NCBI GenBank assembly: GCA_050946375.1
Contig: JBMNUT010000001.1
Span: forward strand, 186,001 to 250,000
Direction: 5' to 3'
Length of the DNA: 64,000 nt
DNA from: UBA1794 sp050946375
GTDB lineage: Bacteria > Bacteroidota > Bacteroidia > Bacteroidales > Bacteroidaceae
The position numbers and the translations under genes are program-made. Under the pieces are notes generated by a model. It was not told the origin of the DNA. It was given only the letters and a program-made list of their open reading frames with translations, and ran no database searches. Below, piece by piece: positions 42,262-51,832 of the stretch (positions are counted from its first letter, which is position 1; every line of letters begins with the position of its first letter).

Positions 42262-43440
42262 GGCAGAGGCGAGGGCTTTCCGCAAGCCGCCGAGGGCCTT
42301 TTCCAGATACTGCCGCGGGCATCCGCAGTTGAGCCGCATGAATCCCTCGCCCTCGCGGCCGAACATCGTGCCGCTGTTGAGCGCCATCCGGGCTTTCTCG
42401 CAGAAGAGTTGCTCCAGAGCGCCCTGCTCCAGGCCCAAAGCGCGGCAGTCGAGAAACATCAGATAGGAGGCTTCGGGGGTGATGGGGCGTATGAGGGGCA
42501 GATACTCCCGGCAATACTGCTCGACGAAACGGAAGTTGCCCTGCACGTAGTCCAGCATCTGGTCGAGCCAATCCGTGCCGTGGCTGTAAGCCGCCGTAGT
42601 GGCGATGGAGCAAAAGAGGTTGCCGCCGGCCAGTTCGTTCGTATCGAGGAAACGGAAGAAGGGCTCCCGCAGCTCGGGATTGGGCACGAAACAGTGGGCA
42701 CTGCCCAGCCCCGGTATGTTAAACGCCTTGCTGGGCGCCTGGAAGGTGAGGGAGTTCATCCGCGCCGCCTCGCCGAGGGAGGCAAAAGGCGTATGCGTCC
42801 GGGGCTTGAAGGTGAGGTCGGCATGAATCTCATCGGAGCATACCAGCACGTTTTCCGCCCGGCATACGTCGGCAATGAAGGCCAGTTCTTCGGCTTTCCA
42901 CACCATCCCGCCGGGATTGTGCGGGTTGCAGAGGAAGAGCATGCGGCAGCCCTTTATGTCGCTGCGGAAGCGCTCGGGATTGAAATGGTAGTGCCCGGCG
43001 TTGTCGTAGTCGAGGGCACTCCACACGACCTGCCGCCCGTTTCTCGCAGGAAGCAGGTGGAAAGGATGGTAAATAGGGGGCATGACCATCACCTTGTCGC
43101 CCTCCTTCGTAAAGAAGAGCAGGGCCATGGCCAACGCCGGCACGACGCCGGGCATGAAATGTATCCACTCTTTCTGCACTTCGAAGCCGTAGCGGTCGCG
43201 GTTCCAGCCTATGATGCTCTGGAAATAGGCTTCGTTCTTCAGCGTATAGCCCAGCACTTCGTGGTCGAGACGGCGGCGCAGAGCCTCGATAATGAAGGGA
43301 GGCGTCTTGAAGTCCATATCGGCAATCCAGAAGGGCATCAGGTCGTTCCGCCCGTAAGCAGGCTCCATTCCGTCCCATTTTATGGAGTCTGTGCCCCGGC
43401 GCTCTACCGGGGTGTCGAAATCATAGCGTATGTGTTCCAT
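42259..43440 (-). CDS. PatB/MalY-type PLP-dependent C-S lyase (aminotransferase class I/II fold)
   Basis: 393 residues. Fold-type I PLP enzyme with the N-terminal MPFWIADMDF motif of the PatB/MalY group, VCSDEIHADLTF before the cofactor site, and PLP lysine K238 (TFQAPSKAFNIPGLG). Family members cleave cystathionine or other C-S bonds. The ATG at 43440 was chosen because the conserved start MEHIRYDFDTP falls there; 28 upstream codons overlap the neighbouring gene end. It lies 16 nt downstream of the GH10 gene. Substrate is inference. Confidence 0.88.
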   Translation of the reverse strand: MEHIRYDFDTPVERRGTDSIKWDGMEPAYGRNDLMPFWIADMDFKTPPFIIEALRRRLDHEVLGYTLKNEAYFQSIIGWNRDRYGFEVQKEWIHFMPGVVPALAMALLFFTKEGDKVMVMPPIYHPFHLLPARNGRQVVWSALDYDNAGHYHFNPERFRSDIKGCRMLFLCNPHNPGGMVWKAEELAFIADVCRAENVLVCSDEIHADLTFKPRTHTPFASLGEAARMNSLTFQAPSKAFNIPGLGSAHCFVPNPELREPFFRFLDTNELAGGNLFCSIATTAAYSHGTDWLDQMLDYVQGNFRFVEQYCREYLPLIRPITPEASYLMFLDCRALGLEQGALEQLFCEKARMALNSGTMFGREGEGFMRLNCGCPRQYLEKALGGLRKALASA

Positions 43441-43456
43441 GTAAGTATCTGTTTTT

Positions 43457-44617
43457 CTATTGTTTTCCGTCCTCGCTTCCGGCGCCTTCCTGCCCGGCAC
43501 ATTCTTCCAGGAGGCGGCGCACAAAGGGCTTGGGCTCGTAGTTGCGGTCGAAGAGCAGCGGGTAGTCGTGGCGCCCCTGCACCGGGAAGTTGTTTTTCCA
43601 CGAGCTCCCGTCGGTCAGCCCCCATACGGTTACCCGCGTGATGTCTGCCTCGTGCTTCACAAAAAGGTCGTAGAACTGGCGCATACGCGCATTCCATTTC
43701 CGGGAAACATCCTCGGGAAGCCCGTCGGGATAGGGGTCTATTTCCTTGCGGTAGCCGGCCCGGTCGCTGATATTGGCGCTGCTCGTGACGAAAGGCAGGG
43801 CGCTCATGTCCCACTCCGTCACCATAACTTTCACGCCCGCCCCGGCAAAAGCCTCGATGCTCTGCTCGAACTGCTCGATTGTGGGGTAGTCCATCCCCAT
43901 GTGACCCTGCATACCGACGGCATCGATGCGAATGTTTTTCTCTTTCAGCCTGCGGACGAGGCGCACCACGGCATCGCGCCGGCCGGGAACGTCCATTCCG
44001 TAGTCGTTATAATACAGTTCGGCTTGCGGATCCGCCTCATGGGCGTAGCGAAAGGCAAGCTCGATAAATTCTTCGCCCAGTATCTCGTAGAAAGGAGTGC
44101 GGCGGAACGAGCCGTCTTCGAGAATGGCTTCGTTCACGACGTCCCAGCCTTTCACCCGGCCGCGGTAGCGCCCGACGATGGTTTGTATGTGGGTCTTCAT
44201 GCGCTGGCGGAGCACTTCGGGCGAAACGTTCTCTCCTTTTTCGTCTTTGCAGAACCACGGCGCCAGCTGGGAGTGCCAGATCAGGCAATGACCGACGATG
44301 AACATGCCGTTTTCCTCGCCGAAACGGACAAAGCGGTCGGCCGCCTCGAAGTCAAAGCGCTCTTCTTCGGGGTGAATCGTCTGGCACTTCATGCAGTTTT
44401 CGGCCACGATGGAATTGAAATGCGTACGTATCAGCGCGCAATCCGGCGCATCGGGATGCGTCAGCTGCCAGTCGTTTACGGCCACTCCGACAAGGAATTT
44501 CCCTTTTGCCGCCTCCTTGAGCGAGGAAGAGCGGCCCGTCCCGTCGGGACATGCGGCAGAGACTGCTGCCTGAAGCCCGATACATAATAATAAGGTGAAA
44601 AGCACTTTTGTCTTCAT
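43457..44617 (-). CDS. GH10 endo-beta-1,4-xylanase, exported
   Basis: 386 residues, glycoside hydrolase family 10. Signal peptide (about 1-21, ending VSA). The barrel shows HCLIWHSQ (110-117), acid/base E163 in WDVVNEAI and nucleophile E268 in VMVTEWD. It would hydrolyse beta-1,4-xylan. It lacks a carbohydrate-binding module and any SusCD pair nearby, so this is not a typical utilisation locus. It is followed by the PatB-type gene after 16 nt, an unexpected pairing. The alpha/beta hydrolase at 23908-24744 could act on acetylated xylan, but linkage is speculative. Confidence 0.92.
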   Translation of the reverse strand: MKTKVLFTLLLCIGLQAAVSAACPDGTGRSSSLKEAAKGKFLVGVAVNDWQLTHPDAPDCALIRTHFNSIVAENCMKCQTIHPEEERFDFEAADRFVRFGEENGMFIVGHCLIWHSQLAPWFCKDEKGENVSPEVLRQRMKTHIQTIVGRYRGRVKGWDVVNEAILEDGSFRRTPFYEILGEEFIELAFRYAHEADPQAELYYNDYGMDVPGRRDAVVRLVRRLKEKNIRIDAVGMQGHMGMDYPTIEQFEQSIEAFAGAGVKVMVTEWDMSALPFVTSSANISDRAGYRKEIDPYPDGLPEDVSRKWNARMRQFYDLFVKHEADITRVTVWGLTDGSSWKNNFPVQGRHDYPLLFDRNYEPKPFVRRLLEECAGQEGAGSEDGKQ

Positions 44618-44718
44618 AGTCTTGTCTTTTCTGAGTGAAACAAAGGGAAGGAAAGCACTGCCCGTACGGCCCTTGCGCCGAAGCGGGCAGAGACTTTCCG
44701 ATAAATCCGGCAGGCCGC

Positions 44719-45838
44719 TTATTGCTCCGACTTGCCTCCGAACTCCATGAGATAGGCCTTGATGAAGGCATCGATCTTGCCGTCCATCACGCCCGCCACG
44801 TCGCTCGTCTGATAATTCGTACGGTGATCTTTCACGCGGCGGTCGTCAAAGACGTAACTGCGTATCTGCGATCCCCATTCGATCTTCTTCTTTCCAGCTT
44901 CGATCTTGGCCTTTTCCGCCAAACGGTGCTGCATTTCCTTGTCATACAAGATGGAACGCAGCAGGCGCAGGGCGTTTTCCTTGTTTTTCGGCTGGTCGCG
45001 CGTCTCGGTGTTCTCGATGAGAATCTCCTCATGCTCGCCGGTATACGGGTCGGTGTACTGGTATCTCAGGCGAACACCCGACTCTACCTTATTTACATTC
45101 TGCCCGCCGGCACCACCGGAGCGGAACAAATCCCAGGAGATGAGAGCCGGATTGATCTGCACCTCGATGGTATCGTCGACAAGCGGTGTGACGAAGACAG
45201 AAGCGAAGGAGGTCATGCGCTTTCCCTGCGCGTTGTAAGGCGAAACCCGCACCAGCCGGTGCACGCCGTTCTCGCCCTTGAGGTAGCCATAGGCCGAGTC
45301 ACCGGAGATTTCCATGGTGACGGTCTTGATGCCCGCCTCGTCGCCCTCCTGAAGGTTGGAGACGGTGAGCTTGTAGCCATGCGACTCTGCCCAGCGCATG
45401 TACATACGCATCAGCATCTGGGCCCAGTCCTGGCTCTCAGTGCCGCCGGCTCCGGAATTTATCTTCAGCACGCAGTCCATCTGGTCGGCCTCCTCCTGAA
45501 GCATGTTGCGCAGCTCCAGGTCTTCCACCGCCTTGAGCGCGGCGGAATAGGCGGCGTCGACCTCCTCCTCCGTCACGAGTTCCTCGCGGGAGTACTCGTA
45601 GGCCAGCTCCAGTTCCTCGCACAGAGAAGCCACCTTGCGATAACTTTCAATCCAGTTTTGCAGGTTTTTCACTTTCTTCATCTGCGCTTCGGCGCGCTTG
45701 GCGTCGTCCCAAAAGTCGGGAGCCTGCGTGCGCAGTTGTTCTTCTTCCAGTTCTATTTGCTTCCGGTCGATGTCAAAGATACCTCCTCAGCGCATCCTTG
45801 CGCTCTTTCACGTCTTTAAGCTGATCTGTAGTAATCAT
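44719..45838 (-). CDS. prfB: Peptide chain release factor 2 with programmed +1 frameshift
   Basis: Frame 1 runs from ATG 45838 for 21 codons (MITTDQLKDVKERKDALRRYL) to an in-frame TGA at 45775-45773. A +1 shift at CTT-T-GAC joins the second frame (45774-44719), giving about 372 residues. RF2 features: peptidyl-transferase GGQ (GGAGGQNVNKVESG) and the anticodon-like loop SPYNAQGKR, where the usual SPF is SPY. It recognises UGA and UAA. The shift makes it self-regulating: low RF2 allows more frameshift. It lies downstream of rodA on the same strand. Confidence 0.93.
45772..45787 (-). promoter_or_regulatory. prfB programmed frameshift site
   Basis: Minus-strand AGGAGG-TAT-CTT-TGA-C: an internal Shine-Dalgarno-like AGGAGG, 3 nt, then the slippery CTT and TGA stop. 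This matches the classical bacterial prfB site. Confidence 0.95.
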
Positions 45839-45887
45839 GTTTTTTTGTTTTTTATAAGGGTTAATACTAAAGTTATGCGCTACTTCT

Positions 45888-45958
45888 GTGGAAAAGTGCC
45901 GCCGGTTTTTCCAAAAAGTCCTTCAACTTTTCCGGAAAAGTGCCTGCACTTTCCGCCC
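45888..45958. repeat. 21-nt repeat cluster between rodA and prfB
   Basis: Units TGGAAAAGTGCCGCCGGTTTTTCC, AAAAAGTCCTTCAACTTTTCC and GGAAAAGTGCCTGCACTTTCC. It starts 1 nt after the rodA stop codon. Confidence 0.8.
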
Positions 45959-45959
45959 C

Positions 45960-47414
45960 TCAGCGCCGCTCTCTCCCGGCGTCGATGCGCAGGAAGATGA
46001 ACAGCAGCAGGGTGAATCCCCAAAGCGACGACCCTCCGTAGCTGAAAAAGGGTAAGGGGATACCGATAACCGGCGTAAGCCCCAGGACCATTCCCACATT
46101 GATAAGCAAGTGGAAGATGAAGATGGAAGCCACGCAGTAACCGTAGATTCGGCCGAAGGCATGCGTCTGCCGCTCGGAAAGGGCTATGATGCGCAGGATA
46201 AGGCACAGGAACAATATCAGCACAAGGGCGCTCCCGATGAATCCTTCTTCTTCGCCCACGGTACAGAAGATGAAGTCAGTATCCTGCTCCGGGACGTATT
46301 TCAGTTTCGTTTGTGTACCATTGAGGAAGCCTTTCCCGCTCAAGCCTCCCGAACCGATGGCAATCATAGACTGCTTTACGTTGTAGCCGGCCCCGGTCGG
46401 GTCATCCTTCATGCCCAATAATACCTCGATGCGAATCCGCTGGTGGTCCTTGAGTACCGAATAAAAGAGGTGCTCGCTCGAAAAAATGAAAGCCGTGCTT
46501 CCCAGGACAAAGGCGCCGATGAGCAGATATTTATAGCTGCGCTCGGCCAGCCAGAAGTATGCCAGATAGAGCAAAATGGCAGCGCAAAGCCCGACCAGCA
46601 CGTAGTTGAGATTGAAATGCACGAAGCAATCGAGTACGCCCGCCGCAAGCAATACGCCCGCCGTGCCCAGCAAAATATGTTTGGCTATGCCCTTTCGCTT
46701 GGGTAGATAGAGCTTCAGCATGCCAATGGCGGAGAGCGGAATCAGCAGCAGCATGGCAAACGAGCCGACCGGCGTAGTCTGGTCGGGCAAATATACGGCC
46801 CCGAAGCGAATAGTGACGATGAAATAAACCACCGCGCAGAAACAAGAGTAAAGAATGGCCCCCGGCATGCCCTCACGGTAGAGCATGAGCAGAAAAGAGA
46901 GGTAGACCAGTGCCGAACCGGTCTCGCGCTGTGCGACGATAAGCAGTATCGGCACCACGATAATAGCGGCCATCTGCAGGCATTGCCGCGGATTGCGCAT
47001 CGAGAAGCCATACGTACTCATAAACTTGGCCAGCGCCAAGGCCGTGGCGCACTTGGCAAACTCGGCAGGCTGCAGGCGCACCGGGCCAAGATTGAGCCAC
47101 GAATGCGAACCTTTCACGTCGCTGGAGACGAAAATCGTGACGAACAGCAGCAAAAGCATCAAGGCATAGGCCGGAAAGGCAAACATATCGTACAATCGAG
47201 CCTCAAGCATGAGCAAAATGAAGCCTATTCCGAACGCACAGCATATCCACACCATCTGTTTTCCCGCCCGCGAATCCCAACTGAACAGCTCGGTTTCGCC
47301 AAAATCGTAGCTCGCACCGTAAATACTGACCCAGCCAAACGCGACAAGGACTACGTAAAGGGCGATAATCACCCAGTCTATGTTTTTAAAGAGGCTACCT
47401 TTCCTGGATTCCAT
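45960..47414 (-). CDS. rodA: Rod-shape peptidoglycan polymerase RodA (SEDS)
   Basis: 484 residues, about ten membrane segments. SEDS motifs: RLQPAEFAKCATALALAKF (about 115-133), KQSMIAIGSGGLSGKGFLNGTQTKLKYVPEQDTDFIFCTVGEEEGFIG (catalytic loop, about 340-390) and VIGIPLPFFSYGGSSLWGF near the C-terminus. It works with the transpeptidase PBP2 encoded upstream, which it overlaps by 20 nt. The length exceeds the E. coli protein (370), as in other Bacteroidota. The stop codon abuts a repeat cluster. Confidence 0.95.
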   Translation of the reverse strand: MESRKGSLFKNIDWVIIALYVVLVAFGWVSIYGASYDFGETELFSWDSRAGKQMVWICCAFGIGFILLMLEARLYDMFAFPAYALMLLLLFVTIFVSSDVKGSHSWLNLGPVRLQPAEFAKCATALALAKFMSTYGFSMRNPRQCLQMAAIIVVPILLIVAQRETGSALVYLSFLLMLYREGMPGAILYSCFCAVVYFIVTIRFGAVYLPDQTTPVGSFAMLLLIPLSAIGMLKLYLPKRKGIAKHILLGTAGVLLAAGVLDCFVHFNLNYVLVGLCAAILLYLAYFWLAERSYKYLLIGAFVLGSTAFIFSSEHLFYSVLKDHQRIRIEVLLGMKDDPTGAGYNVKQSMIAIGSGGLSGKGFLNGTQTKLKYVPEQDTDFIFCTVGEEEGFIGSALVLILFLCLILRIIALSERQTHAFGRIYGYCVASIFIFHLLINVGMVLGLTPVIGIPLPFFSYGGSSLWGFTLLLFIFLRIDAGRERR

Positions 47415-49254
47415 AGTGTATAACTGTATTGCTGATGCGCTCGGCTACGGCTTCGTTGCGCTCCGAAAGTTTTCCTTCCAGGTATTGCTGCATGAGAAGC
47501 CCGCCGATCGGTACGGCAAAGGTGGCACCAAAACCGCCGTTCTCTACATATACGGCAATGGCGATGCGGGGGTTATCCTTCGGGGCGAAGCCCATGAAAG
47601 CGCCATGGTCGCGGCCCTTGTTTTGCGCCGTGCCGGTTTTTCCGCAAGCCTGCAGTTCGGGCATCGTATTGAGCCAGTGGCACGTACCGCCAATGGCGGC
47701 GGAACGCATTCCTTCCCTTATGAGATCGTAGTATTGAGGCTCGACGGTTGTGTGACGGGGCGTGCGGAAGCGCTCGTCGATGGTGCCGTTTTCGATGCTC
47801 CGCACCAGATGGGGCGTGATGAAATAGCCGCGGTTGGCAATCGTGGCGCCTAAGTTGGCTATCTGAAGCGGCGTGAGACCAATCTCAGCCTGCCCGATTC
47901 CGATGTGGATAATGGTAGCGCCCGTCCAACGGCCCGCCCCATATCGCTTGTCATAGAAGTTCGCATTCGGGATGAAGCCCCTCACCTCTTCGTACAAATC
48001 GGTGCCGAGTTTATAACCGAAGCCCATGGAAACCATGTGATCCTTCCACACAGTTAGGGCAGAGTCTGCATTGGGATATTTGTTGCTGCGCATCATGTAG
48101 TAAAGTCCCCAGCAGAAATAAGCATTGCACGAAGTAGAAATCGCCGGAACCAGCGATATCGGCGACGCGTGGCCATGGCATCCCACCTTCAAGCGCCCCA
48201 GCCGGAAGCCGTGGGGGCAAGGGAAAGGCGTGGAAGCATTGACGATTCCTTCCTGGAGATAGATCAGTCCTTGCGCCGGCTTGAAGGTGGAACCGGGAGG
48301 GTATACGCCCTGCACGGCGCGGTTATACAGGGGTTTGTAAGGATCGGTGAAGAGACGCGAGTAAGTCTTCCGCCGCTGTTTGCCCGACATCAGGCGGAGG
48401 TCGTAGGTAGGCGATGAGACCATGCACAAAATCTCCCCCGTACTCGGCTCGATGGCTACGATGGCCCCTATCTTATGCTGCATCAGACGCTCGCCGAGTG
48501 CCTGCAGGCCGCTGTCGATGGTGAGCGTCAGATTTTTCCCGGGGATGGGCTTCTGGTCGTATGCCCCGTCCATATACTGCCCTTTGATGCGGCCGCGTAC
48601 GTCGCGCAGCAAGATTTTCACGCCTTTCGTACCGCGGAGTTCCTCTTCGTAGTAGCGCTCTATCCCGGCCTTGCCTACGTAGTCGCCCGGACTGTAGTAG
48701 TCGACCGTGTCGCGGTCCAGCTCCCGCTGGCTAATCTCGCCCACATCGCCCAGCAAGTGGCTGGCAATCGGGCTGTTGTACTGCCGTATGTTGCGCTGAC
48801 GCACGTAGAATCCGCGAAATTTAAAGAGCTTTTCCTGCAAGACACCGCACTCTTCGGCCGTCAGCATGCTCAGGAACAGCTGATGCGTATAGCGCGAATA
48901 GCCCGGGTTCTTGTTCCGGTCTTTCATTTCCGCCATACTTGCGTCGAATTCTTCCTTCGTTATTTTCACCGTGCGGCAGAAGTCGAGCGTATCCAGATCC
49001 TTAATTTCCGAAACAACCACCATTACGTCATACATCGGCTGGTTGTATACGAGCAAGCGCCCCTTGCGGTCGTAAATAATGCCGCGCGAAGGATATTCGA
49101 CCCGCTTGAGCAGGGCGTTGCTGGCTGCATTCTTCTTGTAGTCGTCGGTCGAAATCTGCAAGAGGAAGAGGCGCACCATATAAATAAGTACGACTCCGAT
49201 GACAAAACCGGAGATTACGAACTTACGATTCTCATACTGGTGACTTTCTTCCAT
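47395..49254 (-). CDS. mrdA: Penicillin-binding protein 2 (elongation transpeptidase)
   Basis: 619 residues, class B PBP. One membrane anchor (about 13-31), the dimerisation domain, then the transpeptidase core: nucleophile serine in PPGSTFKP (about 312-319), SCN triad motif (STSCNAYF) and KTG (CGKTGTAQ, near 540). It crosslinks lateral-wall peptidoglycan with RodA. The gene order mreC-mreD-pbp2-rodA is conserved. It ends inside rodA (20-nt overlap). Confidence 0.95.
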   Translation of the reverse strand: MEESHQYENRKFVISGFVIGVVLIYMVRLFLLQISTDDYKKNAASNALLKRVEYPSRGIIYDRKGRLLVYNQPMYDVMVVVSEIKDLDTLDFCRTVKITKEEFDASMAEMKDRNKNPGYSRYTHQLFLSMLTAEECGVLQEKLFKFRGFYVRQRNIRQYNSPIASHLLGDVGEISQRELDRDTVDYYSPGDYVGKAGIERYYEEELRGTKGVKILLRDVRGRIKGQYMDGAYDQKPIPGKNLTLTIDSGLQALGERLMQHKIGAIVAIEPSTGEILCMVSSPTYDLRLMSGKQRRKTYSRLFTDPYKPLYNRAVQGVYPPGSTFKPAQGLIYLQEGIVNASTPFPCPHGFRLGRLKVGCHGHASPISLVPAISTSCNAYFCWGLYYMMRSNKYPNADSALTVWKDHMVSMGFGYKLGTDLYEEVRGFIPNANFYDKRYGAGRWTGATIIHIGIGQAEIGLTPLQIANLGATIANRGYFITPHLVRSIENGTIDERFRTPRHTTVEPQYYDLIREGMRSAAIGGTCHWLNTMPELQACGKTGTAQNKGRDHGAFMGFAPKDNPRIAIAVYVENGGFGATFAVPIGGLLMQQYLEGKLSERNEAVAERISNTVIHYGIQER

Positions 49255-49278
49255 AGGGCGCTTCCGAGAGAAAGAAGA

Positions 49279-49797
49279 TTAAGATATCGGCCGAAACTTA
49301 CCGCTCTGCACCAAGGAGTCGAGCCCCAGGATGCAAACGATGGAAAGCAAACTGCTCCCCCCGATGCGAATCAACAGCGTATCGGCCTCGGTAAAGGAAA
49401 AAGACTGTATGGAAAAGAGCACGATGTGGTGCAGTAACACAGCCGTGACGCAGTAGCGCAGAAAAAAGCCGAAGCCCACGCTGTGAATGCCGGGTATGTA
49501 TTCCTCCACATCGCCCTTGTTCATGTATAACCCCAGAATCGAAGGGCGCAAAAAGGCAAGCAAAGTCGTAGCGGCGGCGTTCATTCCCGGCGTATCGGAG
49601 AACATATCGATAATAAGGCCAGAACAAAATCCCCAGACCAGCAGCTTGTTGCGCGAGACCGACGAGGGTAACTTCAGAAGCACATAGAAATAGATGAGCG
49701 GCGTGGCATAGTTGAAGACATGTATCTTGTTGAGTACCAAAATCTGCAACAGGGCCAACAAAATGAAGTTACCTATCTGTTTAAAAATGTCAGGCAT
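49279..49797 (-). CDS. mreD: Rod-shape determining protein MreD
   Basis: 172 residues, about five hydrophobic helices with short loops (ILLALLQILVLNKIHVFNYATPLIYFYVLLKLPSSVSRNKLLVWGFCSGLIIDMFSDTPGMNAAATTLLAFLRP). Sequence similarity in MreD is low; the call rests on topology and position between mreC and pbp2. It is an inner-membrane part of the elongation complex. Confidence 0.88.
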   Translation of the reverse strand: MPDIFKQIGNFILLALLQILVLNKIHVFNYATPLIYFYVLLKLPSSVSRNKLLVWGFCSGLIIDMFSDTPGMNAAATTLLAFLRPSILGLYMNKGDVEEYIPGIHSVGFGFFLRYCVTAVLLHHIVLFSIQSFSFTEADTLLIRIGGSSLLSIVCILGLDSLVQSGKFRPIS

Positions 49798-49799
49798 CT

Positions 49800-49860
49800 T
49801 TCTGGAAAAAAGTTATAGGGCTTTCCGCAAAAAGGCACGGAACTTCTTGCAAATAGCGCC
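49800..49860. repeat. 21-nt repeat cluster between mreC and mreD
   Basis: Units TCTGGAAAAAAGTTATAGGGCTTTCC, GCAAAAAGGCACGGAACTTCTTGC and AAATAGCGCC. It sits inside the shape operon, between the mreC stop and mreD start. Confidence 0.65.
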
Positions 49861-49868
49861 TCGTGTTT

Positions 49869-50729
49869 TTAATCATTCTGGCTGATGCTTTTCTCAGCTT
49901 CTTCCTGCAAATCGTGCAATTCCGGGTCGAACGTACGCTCAATCACCCGTGCTTCCGAGAGATTGCCGAAGTCGGTGGAGAGAATCACCTGCAGGCGGTA
50001 GGAAAGGCCGTCGTCAGAAGTAGTCACTTCCCCGATGCGTCCTACCGGCAGACCTGCCGGAAATACTTCCGAGTAACCGCTCGTCACGATTTGTCCGCCT
50101 TTTCTGAACTTGGCATGGCGCGGAATACCCTCCAAATAGGCATAGCGCGCGTCGCGACCGTCCCACGACAACGTGCCGAAATAGTCCGTCCCCGCTATCT
50201 TACAGCTGATGCGGCTGTCCGTATTGAGCAAGGGAATGACCACGGAATAATGGGCCGACGTGAGATAGACAATGCCTATCACGCCAAAGCTGCCCACTAC
50301 GCCCAGTCCGCTCCGCACCCCGTCGGAAGAGCCGCGGTCGAGAGTCAAAAAGTTCTTGCGCCGTGTCAAAGAGTTATGGACCACCTCGCCTTTTATGAGC
50401 CTGATTCCAGCTAAGGGGCGGGCTATTAGGCTATCCATGCCCACCGAATCGATACCGGCCCTGATGAGTGCGCTCTGAAGCTGGCTCACTTGTAATTCGA
50501 GCTGCAAGTTTTGGTCAACCAGCTTCCTGTTTTCCTGATTGAGGCTGAAATATGACAAAATCGCAGCCTCCGTTTCGTAAATCTTACCCGCTATCACGTT
50601 GGCGGTGGTAAAGAATACGCCCTGCTGGTAGCGGTTGAAACGAAATAACAAAGTAAAACTGGCTGCTTCGAGCAAGACGAACAGCAACCAGTAATTATAC
50701 TTTATCAGGAAGTCGAGCAATTTTTTCAT
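49869..50729 (-). CDS. mreC: Rod-shape determining protein MreC
   Basis: 286 residues. N-terminal membrane segment (about 13-31), a coiled coil (about 60-95, EAAILSYFSLNQENRKLVDQNLQLELQVSQLQSALIRAG), then the periplasmic beta domain (GEVVHNSLTRRKNFLTLDRGSSDGVRSGLGVVGSFGVIGIVYL...GQIVTSGYSEVFPAGLPVGRIGEV). It activates the PBP2-RodA synthase. It follows mreB by 49 nt. Confidence 0.94.
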   Translation of the reverse strand: MKKLLDFLIKYNYWLLFVLLEAASFTLLFRFNRYQQGVFFTTANVIAGKIYETEAAILSYFSLNQENRKLVDQNLQLELQVSQLQSALIRAGIDSVGMDSLIARPLAGIRLIKGEVVHNSLTRRKNFLTLDRGSSDGVRSGLGVVGSFGVIGIVYLTSAHYSVVIPLLNTDSRISCKIAGTDYFGTLSWDGRDARYAYLEGIPRHAKFRKGGQIVTSGYSEVFPAGLPVGRIGEVTTSDDGLSYRLQVILSTDFGNLSEARVIERTFDPELHDLQEEAEKSISQND

Positions 50730-50777
50730 TCTTCGTATGCCCTAAACCATCCGATTCGTTCAGTCAGCGGACCGCCT

Positions 50778-51803
50778 TTATCTCATCAAGAAGGAGAAAC
50801 GGTCTACATTCTTCAAGGCCACGCCCGTTCCCTTTGCCACGGAGAGCAAGGGATCTTCAGCTACGTGGAACTCAATGTTTATCTTGTCGCTAAGCCGTTT
50901 GTCCAAGCCACGCAGGAGCGCACCGCCACCCGCCAGCCAAATTCCGTTCTTCACGATGTCGGCATACAATTCGGGCGACGTATCTTCCAACGCAGCCAGC
51001 ACGGCAGCCTCAATGCGCGAGATGGATTTGTCCAAACAGTGGGCGATTTCCTGATAATTTACGGCGACTTTCGTCGGAAGCGCGGTCATTCGGTTCGGAC
51101 CGTCCACGATATACGGCTCGGGCTCCTTGTCTTTTTCCAACTGGGGCAAGGCGGCACCTACATTTATCTTGATGCGCTCGGCCATCCGCTCGCTGATTCG
51201 GATATTATGCGTGCGGCCCATGAACTCCTGGATATCGTAGTTAAAGTCGTCACCGGCTACGCGAATCGAATGATTCGACACGATTCCGCCCAAAGAGATA
51301 ACGGCAATCTCCGTACTTCCGCCGCCAATATCCACAACCATATTCCCCTCCGGCTTCTCTACGTCAATGCCTATGCCGATTGCCGCAGCCATCGGCTCAA
51401 AAAGCAGGTAGACATCGCGGCCGCCCGCATGCTCGGCTGAGTCGCGCACTGCACGAAGTTCGACTTCGGTACTGCCCGACGGGACACCGATTACCATGCG
51501 CAGCGAAGGGGTGAAGAGCCTTCGCCGAGAACTGGCTTTCTTTATCAGACCGCGCATCATCTGTTCGCATGCGTTGAAGTCCGCTATCACGCCGCTCCGC
51601 AGGGGACGCACGGTACGTATGTTGGGCTGGGTCTTTTCATGCATGAGCGCTGCCTCTTTGCCCACGGCAATCATTTTGTCCGTACGGCGGTCGAGCGCAA
51701 CTACCGAGGGCTCGTCGACCACGATCTCCCCGTTGCTGATGATGACCGTATTGGCCGTGCCAAGGTCCATCGAGATTTCTTGTGTAAAGGAGAAGAATCC
51801 CAT
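50778..51803 (-). CDS. mreB: Actin-like cytoskeleton protein MreB
   Basis: 341 residues. Actin-fold phosphate loops: SMDLGTANTVI (about 11-22) and MVVDIGGGSTEIAVISLGG (about 155-173), with a C-terminal IWLAGGGALLRGLDKRLSDK segment. MreB filaments orient lateral wall synthesis. It is the second gene behind the purH promoter, 29 nt downstream of the purH fragment-size gene. Confidence 0.96.
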   Translation of the reverse strand: MGFFSFTQEISMDLGTANTVIISNGEIVVDEPSVVALDRRTDKMIAVGKEAALMHEKTQPNIRTVRPLRSGVIADFNACEQMMRGLIKKASSRRRLFTPSLRMVIGVPSGSTEVELRAVRDSAEHAGGRDVYLLFEPMAAAIGIGIDVEKPEGNMVVDIGGGSTEIAVISLGGIVSNHSIRVAGDDFNYDIQEFMGRTHNIRISERMAERIKINVGAALPQLEKDKEPEPYIVDGPNRMTALPTKVAVNYQEIAHCLDKSISRIEAAVLAALEDTSPELYADIVKNGIWLAGGGALLRGLDKRLSDKINIEFHVAEDPLLSVAKGTGVALKNVDRFSFLMR

Positions 51804-51832
51804 TTTGTTCGTCCTCTAATCTTTTTTTTGAA

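Noticed and set aside
44719..45681. prfB as a truncated gene or pseudogene
   Set aside because: The missing N-terminus is encoded upstream in the -1 frame, with a classical frameshift signal.
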